From Desulfocapsa sp. (GTDB taxonomy: Bacteria > Desulfobacterota > Desulfobulbia > Desulfobulbales > Desulfocapsaceae): a stretch of 51,794 nucleotides of DNA. The DNA is taken from positions 1-51,794 of the forward strand of contig JAFLJO010000128.1 in the NCBI GenBank assembly GCA_022712975.1, in the 5' to 3' direction. The notes beneath the pieces were generated by a model that did no database searches, was not told the DNA's origin, and worked only from the letters and a program-made list of their open reading frames with translations. The number at the start of each line of letters is the position of its first letter. The first letter of the stretch is position 1. A program made the translations under genes and the position numbers. Shown here one piece after another: positions 39,151 to 47,530 of the stretch.

Positions 39151-40143
39151 ATGAATATCTATACGGAGCAATTACCCTTATTTTTGCCGTCATTGGACAT
39201 GGCGCTTGTTTACCTGATTTTATTTGTGTTTGGTAGCTGTATTGGAAGTTTTGCAAATGTCTGCATTGCAAGAATTCCAAAATCATTGTCTGTTGTTTCA
39301 CCATGTTCCATGTGTTTCGGATGCAAAACTCCTGTGAAATTTTATGACAACATTCCGGTTGTAAGCTATATCCTTTTAAAAGGGAGGTGCAGGAACTGTG
39401 ATGTCAAAATCGGGATGCGTTATTTTCTGGTGGAGATCATATCCGGAACCGCTGCTGTTTTAATTTTTTCATATCATGGAATATCACTGGATGGATTGTT
39501 CTGTTTTACTTTTTTTGAACTTTTACTGATTCTATCCTGTATTGATATTGACCACAGGATAATACCCGATCTTATATCTCTTCCAGGGATTTTGTTTTTT
39601 TTCGCAGTCTCTTTTGTTCCAAATGGTATCACATGGCAGGAATCCTTCCTTGGCATTATGGCAGGTGGCGGGACTCTTTATATTGTAGCCCTTATCTATT
39701 TTAAGATTAAAAAAACAGACGGGATGGGAGGCGGTGATATTAAATTGCTGGCCATGGTGGGTGCCTTTATTGGCTGGCAGGGAGTACTTTTTACTATCTT
39801 TTTGAGTTCTTTGGCCGGCACGCTCACTGCGATTGGAATGAGCCTGTCAAAACAAAAGCTTACTATGAAAACCAGTGTTCCGTTTGGACCTTTTATCTCT
39901 TTTGGCGCCGTGGCTTATCTATTGTTTGGACAGCAATTGATTAACTGGTATTTTTACTGGTGGCCTAGGGTCGCCATTGACGAAAATATGTTGCTGGCAA
40001 TTTTTATCATGGGGTTCTTCTGCCTGATGCTTAGAATCCTGGCACTGACGTCAAACTTCAACAAGAGGAACTGCTCTCTTTTGTTTGGTGCATGCCTTGC
40101 TGTTTGGGTGCTTCTTTTTGTTGGGTGCAATACAATAAAGTGA
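39151..40143 (+). CDS. pilD: Prepilin peptidase/N-methyltransferase with a transplanted C-terminal tail
   Basis: The 330-residue protein cleaves and N-methylates prepilins. GSFANVCIARIPK lies near the N-terminus. The CSMCFGC...CRNCD zinc region comes before MRYFLVEIISG. The catalytic aspartates are in CIDIDHRIIPD and DGMGGGDIKLLAMVG. The start ATG follows GAGGACTTAAAA; a longer frame from 39070 lies in a repeat. The normal PilD ends near FGQQLINWYF. Here about 55 more residues follow: FIMGFFCLMLRILALTSNFN and ACLAVWVLLFV match the membrane protein at 23407-24249. The last residues GCNTIK and the stop come from a MITE terminal repeat. Confidence 0.94.
   Translation: MNIYTEQLPLFLPSLDMALVYLILFVFGSCIGSFANVCIARIPKSLSVVSPCSMCFGCKTPVKFYDNIPVVSYILLKGRCRNCDVKIGMRYFLVEIISGTAAVLIFSYHGISLDGLFCFTFFELLLILSCIDIDHRIIPDLISLPGILFFFAVSFVPNGITWQESFLGIMAGGGTLYIVALIYFKIKKTDGMGGGDIKLLAMVGAFIGWQGVLFTIFLSSLAGTLTAIGMSLSKQKLTMKTSVPFGPFISFGAVAYLLFGQQLINWYFYWWPRVAIDENMLLAIFIMGFFCLMLRILALTSNFNKRNCSLLFGACLAVWVLLFVGCNTIK
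40123..40143. mobile_element. Single terminal repeat of family M at the end of pilD
   Basis: GGGTGCAATACAATAAAG-TGA at 40123-40143 equals the end of MITE copy A, and the next bases (AAAAATAAGGAACG) also match it. Only this end is present; a family R element follows at once. Confidence 0.85.
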
Positions 40144-40150
40144 AAAATAA

Positions 40151-40292
40151 GGAACGATCGGGGACAGACCCCGATTATCTTTCCCACTACCTGCTTTCAG
40201 AACATCAATTACTTTCAGGGGGTCGTCCTTGGTTCACTCTTTTGATCGGTCTCTTTTACCCGTTTTTTATCGTGGTCTGTTCCCGATTGTTC
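40151..40292. repeat. REPIN-like repeat (family R), full-length copy
   Basis: GAACGATCGGGGACAGACC at the left and GGTCTGTTCCCGATTGTTC at the right are inverted ends. The interior has CCTGCTTTCAGAACATCAAT and CTCTTTTGATCGGTC. Together with repeat D (right copy) it fills the 300 bases between pilD and the regulator remnant. Confidence 0.88.
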
Positions 40293-40384
40293 GTTCTCAA
40301 CAATTCATCTGATACATCTATATGTTAAGTATTTTTTAGTTTGTTTTATCCATTTTATGTTATATCTTTAATACAGGATGTACA
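40288..40384 (+). repeat. Direct repeat D (right copy)
   Basis: This is the partner of 38881-38979. It leads into an ATG at 40387 that opens a short frame (MKGKTKDLSPKF) ending before the regulator remnant. Confidence 0.85.
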
Positions 40385-40442
40385 CAATGAAAGGAAAAAC
40401 AAAGGATTTGTCACCTAAATTTCCAAATACGAAAAAGGAATA

Positions 40443-40646
40443 ATGTGTCCGACCATGGATCTTATGGACAGGTTGGCAAAAGTGTTTGAGGTCAGTGTGG
40501 ATTGTCTTATCAGGGACAAAGAAAATGTGACCATCAGTAAAATCAAGAATCCTGACCTAAGACATCCGATTGAAGAAATGAACGCTTTGCCGGATGCAGA
40601 GCACGAAACTGCGGTATCATTTTTGGATGCATTTATTAAACGCTGA
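40443..40646 (+). pseudogene. XRE-family regulator, C-terminal remnant
   Basis: The frame reads PTMDLMDRLAKVFEVSVDCL, then IRDKENVTISKIKNPDLR and EHETAVSFLDAFIKR. The 'P..D...RLAKVF.VS.D.L' block is the end of an HTH_3 domain and the rest is a common XRE tail. The first part of the HTH is missing; the short frame upstream at 40387 may be its displaced start. Confidence 0.75.
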
Positions 40647-40683
40647 AAATTTGAAATGTTAGTACATAGCTAAGGAGCTTATC

Positions 40684-40890
40684 GTGAATACTTTTACAGC
40701 TGTTATTCATCGTGAAAACGATATTTACGTCGCGAAATGCCCGGAGGTTGGAACTGCAAGCCAAGGGAACACTTTTGAAGAATCAGTTATCAACTTGCAG
40801 GAAGCAACCGAACTCTATCTTGAAGAGTTTCCACTGAAACAGGTTTATCGCCCAATTCTCACAACCTTTGAGGTTCCTGTCCATGCCTGA
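40684..40890 (+). CDS. hicB: HicB-family antitoxin
   Basis: The 68-residue protein has the HicB fold: FTAVIHRENDIYVAKCPEVG, TASQGNTFEESVINLQEATE, LYLEEFP. It starts with GTG after AAGGAGCTTATC. It lacks a DNA-binding domain, as is usual for short HicB. It overlaps hicA by eight bases. Confidence 0.93.
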   Translation: MNTFTAVIHRENDIYVAKCPEVGTASQGNTFEESVINLQEATELYLEEFPLKQVYRPILTTFEVPVHA

Positions 40891-41098
40891 GCTGCCCCGC
40901 ATTTCAGGAGACGAGGCAATCAGGATTTTCAAGAAACTGGGTTTTCATGAAGCTCGGCAGAAAGGAAGTCATGTGGTCATGCGGCGAGATGACAAAGGTT
41001 GCGTTATTCCTCGGCATAAAGCGTTGGCCGTTGGGACACTTCGTAGTGCAATCAGACAAGCAGAAATAACTACTGAAGAGTTTGTGAAAGCTAGTTAA
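40883..41098 (+). CDS. hicA: HicA-family mRNA interferase toxin
   Basis: The 71-residue protein shows ISGDEAIRIFKKLGFHEARQ, KGSHVVMRRDD and the dsRBD-like end IPRHKALAVGTLRSAIRQAE. The catalytic His is in GSHVVM. The start is at ATG 40883, inside the end of hicB; the longer frame from 40868 is not needed. A family R repeat begins at its stop codon. Confidence 0.94.
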   Translation: MPELPRISGDEAIRIFKKLGFHEARQKGSHVVMRRDDKGCVIPRHKALAVGTLRSAIRQAEITTEEFVKAS

Positions 41099-41284
41099 AT
41101 CGGGAACAGATCCCGATTGCCTTTCTGCTGCCTCCTATCAGAACATTAATTAATATCAGGGGTCGTCCCTGGTTCACTCTTTTGATCGGTCAAACCTGAC
41201 CTAAATTTGAGCGCGACTTTGTTCAAGTTATTTAAGCCTCGTTCCTTACCCATTTTTTTTATCGTGATCTGTCCCTGATTGTTC
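41094..41284. repeat. REPIN-like repeat (family R) with an inner insertion
   Basis: The ends AAATCGGGAACAGATCCCGATT and GATCTGTCCCTGATTGTTC are family R. The unit breaks after CTCTTTTGATCGGTC, and about 55 bases (41191-41245, with TTCAAGTTATTTAAGCCTCG-TTCC) follow before TTACCCATTTTTT resumes. The inserted part shares words with family P. Confidence 0.8.
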
Positions 41285-41302
41285 TTATTATTGTTTCTCT
41301 TC

Positions 41303-41680
41303 TCACATCACCTTCTCCAGCATGCGCACGTACTGCTTTGGAATCTCGATACGATCGACCTTTTGAAATATTTTCCCATATTTTTTTCGCGCAGGCCCAT
41401 CAAAATCAATGGACGACCAACTCAGGAATGACTCTCCTTTATTGGCAATAAACCTATAATTCTGAATGGAAATACTACTTACCCGATCATCTTGACTAAG
41501 ATCAAAAGAGATACATCGTTTTTTTCGATCTAATTGCAGGTCAATCAATTCCCCAAAGTCTTTTCGACCATTTTTAAGTGCTGATAATTTCCTGTTAAGA
41601 AGATAAAGCACTGCACTTTTGCCATTGATTCGCTTGAATTTCAGTTTGCGAAATTTCTTAAAAGTCTTTAATAATTCCAT
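41303..41680 (-). CDS. Hypothetical protein
   Basis: The 125-residue basic protein reads LLKTFKKFRKLKFKRINGKS, RKDFGELIDLQLDRKKRCIS and SWSSIDFDGPARKKYGKIFQ. It has a beta-rich middle and no signal or membrane segment. The ATG follows AAGGGGAAACAGA, a good ribosome site. No family is recognised. It is flanked by family R repeats on both sides. Confidence 0.65.
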   Translation of the reverse strand: MELLKTFKKFRKLKFKRINGKSAVLYLLNRKLSALKNGRKDFGELIDLQLDRKKRCISFDLSQDDRVSSISIQNYRFIANKGESFLSWSSIDFDGPARKKYGKIFQKVDRIEIPKQYVRMLEKVM

Positions 41681-41695
41681 TCTGTTTCCCCTTAA

Positions 41696-41720
41696 ACAAT
41701 CGGGGACAGACCCCGATTAT
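41696..41720. repeat. Half family R repeat (left end)
   Basis: AACAATCGGGGACAGACCCC-GATTA is a family R left end forming a small hairpin; the rest is absent. Confidence 0.7.
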
Positions 41721-41833
41721 CCCAGTTATCCCAATCCGTTGTCCTATGGAAAAGACTGGTTTACAGCCAGGAGTTTTGATTTACCTGACGCCTGATTGTA
41801 AGCCACCAGCCTCTGCAATCGCAAATTGGAAGA

Positions 41834-42319
41834 TTAAAAAGCTATCCTTATGCCTGCGTAAACGTTATGGCTTGAATACTCTATTGTCGTAGTGTCAAAC
41901 TCGGGATCGGCAGTTCCCATATAACGATATTTAACATCAAGAGTAATTTTTTCGTTCACGGCATACCCCACACCTGCACCTACCTGATAGGCTACCACCG
42001 TATCATCATCAGTAGCAAAGGAGACTTCAACTTTAGCAACTCCAACCCCTACACCTATAAATGGCGTAAATTTGCTCTCGTTTACAATATCGTAGTAGCC
42101 ATTCAATAAAAGAGCAAAACTCGAAGTGTCACCAGCCACAGGGAAATCAACACCGAACAGGCTGCCTCTGTTCAAGTCGCTTTTCTGGTATGCGATCTCA
42201 CCCTCTAGTCTGAAGTGGTTAGCAAAAGCATAGCCTACGGCTCCCCCAACATCATTGCCATTGCTGCTACTGAAATAGTTTTCTTCACTTACTGCTCCTT
42301 TTTGATTGCACCCAAAGGC
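41834..42319 (-). pseudogene. Outer-membrane beta-barrel protein, 5' truncated
   Basis: The open frame encodes GGAVGYAFANHFRLEGEIAY, then SFALLLNGYYDIVNESKFTP, FIGVGVGVAKVEV, GYAVNEKITLDVKYRYMGTA and a C-terminal VYAGIRIAF. This is an opacity/OmpA-like eight-strand barrel with the terminal Phe. The signal peptide is missing: the frame runs back to a stop at 42320-42322. The only ATG gives an internal start (42175). Upstream a GTG-led segment, VKKTISVAAMAMM, occurs in another frame and looks like a lost signal peptide, so a frameshift or insertion may have separated the two. Confidence 0.75.
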
Positions 42320-42354
42320 TTATGTTTATTCCGTCGAATTACCTGGTATCTCTA

Positions 42355-42651
42355 CTATACTTTAGCCATGGAACGTTTGGCAGCCTTCAGCGGATTGACC
42401 CGCTGCGCAACTTTCAACTTTCCGGGTAACCATGATGGATTGTACTCTATTGCTCCTGTTTCATATTGTTCCCGCGTTTCCCTGTCTTTAAACACCAGCA
42501 CCAACTCCCACTGGGAATATTTAAGTTTTTGTGTATCCACACGGACATGTTCAATGTTTTTTTGCTCAAATTCATCAAGCAGAACATTCATCGGCCTGAC
42601 ATTGCGATAAATAACTCCACCTTCAAATCTAAATGCGACTCCTAGTGCCAT
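42355..42651 (-). CDS. Hypothetical protein, last gene of the MoxR-vWA cassette
   Basis: The 98-residue protein reads FRFEGGVIYRNVRPMNVLLD, EFEQKNIEHVRVDTQKLKYS and ELVLVFKDRETREQYETGAI. It starts after GGAGGTCAGAGA and lies 12 bases behind the helical-repeat protein, so it is very likely co-transcribed with it. No family is recognised. Confidence 0.65.
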   Translation of the reverse strand: MALGVAFRFEGGVIYRNVRPMNVLLDEFEQKNIEHVRVDTQKLKYSQWELVLVFKDRETREQYETGAIEYNPSWLPGKLKVAQRVNPLKAAKRSMAKV

Positions 42652-42663
42652 TCTCTGACCTCC

Positions 42664-44664
42664 TTATGCTGCTAATGTGTTAGATACCGTCCTGGCTCTT
42701 GATTCCATGATTTCATAACGATACTTCTCAACATCATCGGCCATGGAAGCCAAATCATAGACACGCTCAGACCATGAAACATCATTTGTATTTCTGTGTA
42801 TTGATTCGGCAAGATGCAGAAGATCATCTGCACTAGTAAACCTCTTTTCCGCCAGTACGTATAATTTGTTGTACAACTCCACTTTTTGTGCGGCGGGAGC
42901 AATAATATATCGAATGATCTGATCAAAGCTGAGATGCCCCTTACACAGGTCAAACGCTTTTTCATAGAGGGCTGCTGCCCATTTCCAATCATCCAGAGTT
43001 TTATGGACAGACAAGGCCAAAACCATAAATTCCGACTGCAATTTGCCGCTAGCTTCTGCCTTCAGGTAAAGGCTGCGCGCCCATTCCTCGTCTTCCAAAC
43101 CATCAAAAACACTCACGGCAAGTCTGATCATGCCCCCAGTTTGATTATAACTTTCCTCCCTTGCCAGATAAAGCTCTTTAGCCCACTCCCTGCCGCTGTC
43201 CACCTGAACCAGAAGCTGTGCAACGATTGTGTTGATCTGTGCCAGGCTGTTCCATTTAACAAGCATATGATTATATATGCTCTTGAGCCATACCTGATCA
43301 CCAAGATGCTCATGTACCCCGCTTGCAAGCAGCAGGTAATCGTCAAAATAGTTGCAATGGAGTGCTGCTTTTTCGTACAGTCTTCTGCAATACGGCGTGT
43401 CCCCGGTCTGGAGATGAACTGCTTCTGCAAGTTTTCGAAAACACCCGTTTGTATTGCATTCTTTTTCAAGGTTCATAAATTCTGCGTACAGATCACTGTT
43501 CTGTTCACGTTTTTCAAGCTGAACTGCTATATCAGCTTTCCAGTTTTCATCATCTGCATAGTTAAGAACTGCCTGAGCAACATCAGCAAAAGCCTTTACG
43601 GTTGTTGCTTTTTTCTCAGCCAGTTTTAAGAGATAAAAAGCCTTTTCCTTATCATCAATTTTATCTGCAAGTGCGGTGGCTGAAGTCAGCATTTGATCTG
43701 AGGAATCTGCTGCTTCACCAGCCATTGAAAAGAACCGTGCAGCAAGCTCCGTATCTTCAGTTTTGACCAATACAGAACCTGCAAGTGTCATATAATTACC
43801 ATGTGAGCTAAACAGCTCCCCTGCTTTATTGTAAAATGTTTTTGCGAGAGGTTTGTCATCAATGGTATCAACGCTTGTTTCAGCAAGCTTAAGCAGCTCA
43901 TCTCCTTTTACCATTCTGGATGCGGCTGCTACAAAAAGTTTAGCTGCATATTCGGGGTTTTCAAGATCTGTTGCACTGCTAACGCCAAGAGTCATGAGAT
44001 CAAGGCCTTTTTCCAGCTTCTCTTCAGCTTCTCTGAATATTGCCAGCGCCAACTCTTTATCGTCTAGTCCTGTTAGCGCAGCCTGAGCAAGGGATTGATA
44101 ATCAGTACCGGTTTTACAGGATTCTTTTCCCTGATCGAAAACCTTTCTTGCCCATTCCTTATCAGCAAATTTTTCAAGAATGGCTGCTGCCAGATCCGCA
44201 AAATCAGAGGCTTTACTGCATTTTGCAGTGGCTTGCTGAGATAGCTCTTCTGCCAGTTCCGCATCTCCTAGTTTTTCTTTTACATGGCTGCCAAGCTCAA
44301 GAAAATCAATAGCTTTAGTGCATTTTCCGGCCACTGCTTTGTAGGTTTCCCGAGCCATTGCCTCATCGCCCATGGAAAGGGCAGTGTCGGCAAGGGAGGT
44401 CAGATCAGCTGCTGACTGGCACATTTCTTTTGCACGTTCCATGTACTCAGTGCCTTTTTCTTTGTCCCCAAGCACCTCAACTGCGCAGCCTGCAAACTGT
44501 AAAAACTCGTCTGCTGTGCCAGCCCATTCCGCACCCTCTTCCATCACTTCCAGTGCCCATTCCTTATCACCCAGATCTTTGACGATATCAGTGACAACAT
44601 TGATATAATCTTCACTTACCTGGCATTCGCCTGCCTGCTCTTCCAATTCTTCCTTAGTTGCCAT
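42664..44664 (-). CDS. Large helical-repeat protein (about 35-residue units)
   Basis: The 666-residue protein is built from about eighteen units with the pattern 'DF..LA..V...L.DKEWA...Y..A...C', for example EFLQFAGCAVEVLGDKEKGT, DFADLAAAILEKFADKEWAR and DYQSLAQAALTGLDDKELAL. It has no signal peptide or membrane helix. The helix-turn-helix pairs resemble TPR or Sel1 repeats and should form a solenoid for protein binding. It sits in a minus-strand operon behind MoxR, the vWA protein and the 160-residue protein. It may bind partners handled by that machine. Confidence 0.85.
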   Translation of the reverse strand: MATKEELEEQAGECQVSEDYINVVTDIVKDLGDKEWALEVMEEGAEWAGTADEFLQFAGCAVEVLGDKEKGTEYMERAKEMCQSAADLTSLADTALSMGDEAMARETYKAVAGKCTKAIDFLELGSHVKEKLGDAELAEELSQQATAKCSKASDFADLAAAILEKFADKEWARKVFDQGKESCKTGTDYQSLAQAALTGLDDKELALAIFREAEEKLEKGLDLMTLGVSSATDLENPEYAAKLFVAAASRMVKGDELLKLAETSVDTIDDKPLAKTFYNKAGELFSSHGNYMTLAGSVLVKTEDTELAARFFSMAGEAADSSDQMLTSATALADKIDDKEKAFYLLKLAEKKATTVKAFADVAQAVLNYADDENWKADIAVQLEKREQNSDLYAEFMNLEKECNTNGCFRKLAEAVHLQTGDTPYCRRLYEKAALHCNYFDDYLLLASGVHEHLGDQVWLKSIYNHMLVKWNSLAQINTIVAQLLVQVDSGREWAKELYLAREESYNQTGGMIRLAVSVFDGLEDEEWARSLYLKAEASGKLQSEFMVLALSVHKTLDDWKWAAALYEKAFDLCKGHLSFDQIIRYIIAPAAQKVELYNKLYVLAEKRFTSADDLLHLAESIHRNTNDVSWSERVYDLASMADDVEKYRYEIMESRARTVSNTLAA

Positions 44665-44708
44665 TGTTCTGCCTCTCTATTGAATTAATAGTGTGTTTTA
44701 AATTCTGT

Positions 44709-45191
44709 TTATTCTTCCTGGGACGCTTCACTCCCAAATAGATTCAGCATCTTTTGTGCTGCAATGCTTGCGGCAATTTGCTCTTTTGTTTCTGATGTTA
44801 TATTCAGTTCGCCCTCTTCACTGACAGGTTTCCAGCTATACACCTCCCTTACCACCTCTTCATACGCAGTGCGCAGCATCTTGAAGGACTCCTCTACTTC
44901 TGGGTATTCTCCGGACTCTCTGAAAGGCAGGCGGATACATCCGCTACTGGAACCGTTTTTAAAATGGGGGACACTGATATAGTGAAAACTTTCCGGTTGC
45001 CAGCCATCTTCCCGCTCGTCACAACATGGTGAACACCAGGAGCGATTACCTTCCGGTACCCTGGGGATAGTGCCTGCTATATTGATTGCATGCATGGCAA
45101 TGGCCGCTTCATGCTCTTCAAGACTGATATTATACGTGAGCATTGGACGAAAGTTGCCCCGCTTCTTTTCGACTTTCCAGTTTATTTTCAT
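44709..45191 (-). CDS. Hypothetical protein of the MoxR-vWA cassette
   Basis: The 160-residue protein reads LTYNISLEEHEAAIAMHAIN, RSWCSPCCDEREDGWQPESF and YSWKPVSEEGELNITSETKE. The CSPCCDE cluster may bind a metal. It lies 17 bases after the vWA gene and 44 before the repeat-protein gene. The family is not recognised. Confidence 0.7.
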   Translation of the reverse strand: MKINWKVEKKRGNFRPMLTYNISLEEHEAAIAMHAINIAGTIPRVPEGNRSWCSPCCDEREDGWQPESFHYISVPHFKNGSSSGCIRLPFRESGEYPEVEESFKMLRTAYEEVVREVYSWKPVSEEGELNITSETKEQIAASIAAQKMLNLFGSEASQEE

Positions 45192-45208
45192 CTGTTGTTC
45201 CTTATTAT

Positions 45209-46465
45209 TTACAAAGATATTACTTCTCCAAACGGAGGTTCTCTTAAATTTGTCCCGACGTTAATCCACAAAACCGGGTAATCCGGCGCGAATTCCGGAA
45301 AGCTGAGACACTCCATGTCTGTCAGGTAAACTAGACATGCAGGATTGAAAGCTTCCCTGTCAATTAGTTGAAATACCGGCCGATAATCTGTTCCCCCGCC
45401 GCCTTTAGGCTTCATTGTCATGGGCAGATCACTTCGCTCAAATACCTGATAGTGCTGCACTTTCATGTCGCAGTAAATGAGATGTACACTTGCAGGGTAC
45501 TGTTCCATAATTTCTGATATCTCTGCTGCAAACTGTGACAAGTCATCGGGAACAATCGAGCCTGAAGTATCTACAGCAATAGCTATCCTGTTCAGTTCAC
45601 TGTTTGAGAGCGAAGGAAAATAAATCCCCTGATGAATGTAGCGCCTGTTCGGGCTCATCCACGAATAGTCTGAACGGGCAGAACGTTCTATAAAACGGGC
45701 AAGCAACTCCCGCCAGTTGACTTTTGGGTTTATTTTCTTCTCTATGAAGGCTGCAATTCCATTCGGCAGCTTACCAATCTCTCTTGCATTGTGAACCGCC
45801 TGAATGAAGGCCTCATCCCAATCGGTTTCCATTGAAGGACTGTCAACAGCAGATGCTCCAGATATGGCATCACGAACCTCTCCTGACTGGCCAGGGTCAC
45901 CATCGGAGGCTTGCTGCTCCTCTTCTGTGCCGTCATTCTGACTGTCGGACTCCGGCTGTTCTTTTTTATTCTGTTCTTCCTGTTCTTCCTGCTCTTTCTG
46001 AGCGGAATTCTGGCCATTATCATCTTCTTCATCTTCGTTTGAGTCGTTTTCTTCCTGTCCCTGCTGCAAATGTTCGTATACGCTTTCTGCACTTCTGCCC
46101 CGATATTCCTCAAGGTAGAGATAGGCATCGGGCAAGGTGAAGCCCGCATCAAGGAGAATCCCGTTGATGGCATAATCACAGGCTCGATTCCACATCTTCG
46201 GCTCCCGCGACTGCCGCCTTTTGTGATGATTGCAGGCCGGATGCATAACAAGATGGGCAGCCAGTCCTTCAAGCTTGGCTTGAGAGAGAATATTGATGTA
46301 GTCAGGGTTGTAGGCAAAAACTTTTCCATCTGTCCAGGCTGTCTGACAGCTTGTATCCTCCTGAACTGTTAAGCGAAGAGCAAGGGATGCAAAAAATGGA
46401 TGATTCAACAGCAAAGAAGTCCTGGCCCGGATAACACTTTTATATGCTTTTTGATCCTGCATCAT
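45209..46465 (-). CDS. vWA-domain protein with DUF2201-type (metallopeptidase-like) N-terminus
   Basis: The protein of about 418 residues has an N-terminal zincin-like part (about 20-125: LNHPFFASLALRL, GLAAHLVMHPACNHHKRRQS, WNRACDYAINGILLDAGF). A very acidic, Gln/Glu-rich linker runs from about 135 to 210, and a C-terminal vWA-like domain follows with DTSGSI (about 299), GGGGTDYRP and YLTDME, the MIDAS residues. In the family the first motif is usually HExxH; here it reads HLVMH, lacking the Glu. The start is placed at the tandem ATG 46465/46462, just past the MoxR stop. The pair with MoxR is a classic chaperone-like machine. Confidence 0.88.
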   Translation of the reverse strand: MMQDQKAYKSVIRARTSLLLNHPFFASLALRLTVQEDTSCQTAWTDGKVFAYNPDYINILSQAKLEGLAAHLVMHPACNHHKRRQSREPKMWNRACDYAINGILLDAGFTLPDAYLYLEEYRGRSAESVYEHLQQGQEENDSNEDEEDDNGQNSAQKEQEEQEEQNKKEQPESDSQNDGTEEEQQASDGDPGQSGEVRDAISGASAVDSPSMETDWDEAFIQAVHNAREIGKLPNGIAAFIEKKINPKVNWRELLARFIERSARSDYSWMSPNRRYIHQGIYFPSLSNSELNRIAIAVDTSGSIVPDDLSQFAAEISEIMEQYPASVHLIYCDMKVQHYQVFERSDLPMTMKPKGGGGTDYRPVFQLIDREAFNPACLVYLTDMECLSFPEFAPDYPVLWINVGTNLREPPFGEVISL

Positions 46466-46470
46466 CTCAC

Positions 46471-47454
46471 TCAAACAAGAACATCTGCATGCTTTACAGC
46501 CCATCTGGCAAAGCCTTCGGAACGTGCAATCTCGTTACAGTGACGCACTGCTTCCCTGATCAAAAGCACTGAAAATTCGTCTGGAAGGCGACCTGCAAAA
46601 ATCAACAGCTGATCGCCCCGTTCCATCGTCGCTGCCCTGCCCACCATCTCACACAAGGCAAAAAGGATTGCCGGGTCCGTGGGAATTTCAATTTGCCCGG
46701 GGTTTGCTATAATATCTTCAATTTCAGGCAGACTCTGCCATATCTTCATAAAACCGGAGAACTCTTTGGCAGCCCCTGTACCCACAGTTCCGGCTAACAG
46801 CTCATAAAAAATTACAGGATCTGTGGAACTCTTCAGGATACCGGATGCAAACTCCCAGGAGCGTGGTGAAGGAAAAGCCTTACCGCTTCGTTCAGGATTG
46901 AAATCATGAAGAAGAGCCGGACGAAAACGTAAGAATGCAGTCAACTCCGAGGCAATGTCTGCTTCAGTAGCCCAGAGCAGCCATTCATCAAAATCCACTG
47001 TAAAGTCAATATGGATAAAACGATTTGCTAAAGCCGATGGCATGCGATGGGTTACGGATCTGTCTTTCTCCCGGTTACCGGCAGCTAAAACAGACCAGCC
47101 GTCCGGTAAAACATAGTCCCCAAGTCGCCTGTCAAGTACCAGCTGATAACACGCCGCCTGTACAAGGGGTGGTGCTGCATTCAATTCATCAAGAAAAAGA
47201 ACTCCCGATCCTTCTTGTGGCAAAAATGATGGTATGCACCATTCAGACAAGCCATCTTTACTAATTCTGGGCAAGCCCCTCAAATCAACAGGATCAAGTA
47301 GAATGACCCTGATATCAATAAGATCAAGACCTTGACTCTTTGCTGTTTGTGCAACTATCTGGCTTTTTCCAACACCTGGAGGACCCCATAAAAAAACAGG
47401 CTGCTTTAGATTGATTAACTGTTTAAGTGATTTTGCAATATTTGATGCTTTCAT
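46471..47454 (-). CDS. MoxR-family AAA ATPase
   Basis: The 327-residue protein has Walker A GPPGVGKSQ (24-32), Walker B VLFLDELNAAPP, sensor 1 WSVLAAGNREKDRSVTHRMP and an arginine-containing ALANRFIHIDF. This is the MoxR/RavA-like type used with vWA partners to remodel proteins or insert metals. It opens the minus-strand cassette 47454 to 42355. Upstream to the GDT1-family gene lies only a terminator. Confidence 0.93.
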   Translation of the reverse strand: MKASNIAKSLKQLINLKQPVFLWGPPGVGKSQIVAQTAKSQGLDLIDIRVILLDPVDLRGLPRISKDGLSEWCIPSFLPQEGSGVLFLDELNAAPPLVQAACYQLVLDRRLGDYVLPDGWSVLAAGNREKDRSVTHRMPSALANRFIHIDFTVDFDEWLLWATEADIASELTAFLRFRPALLHDFNPERSGKAFPSPRSWEFASGILKSSTDPVIFYELLAGTVGTGAAKEFSGFMKIWQSLPEIEDIIANPGQIEIPTDPAILFALCEMVGRAATMERGDQLLIFAGRLPDEFSVLLIREAVRHCNEIARSEGFARWAVKHADVLV

Positions 47455-47530
47455 TGTAATGATTTACTCATGTATTTTTCTTCTTTAGTCTTTCTGTACT
47501 TATCGAGACCAACCTAACTTAATCGCTAAA

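Noticed and set aside
42886..43629. 247-codon plus-strand frame
   Set aside because: It is antisense to the helical-repeat protein, whose repeated pattern proves the minus strand is coding.
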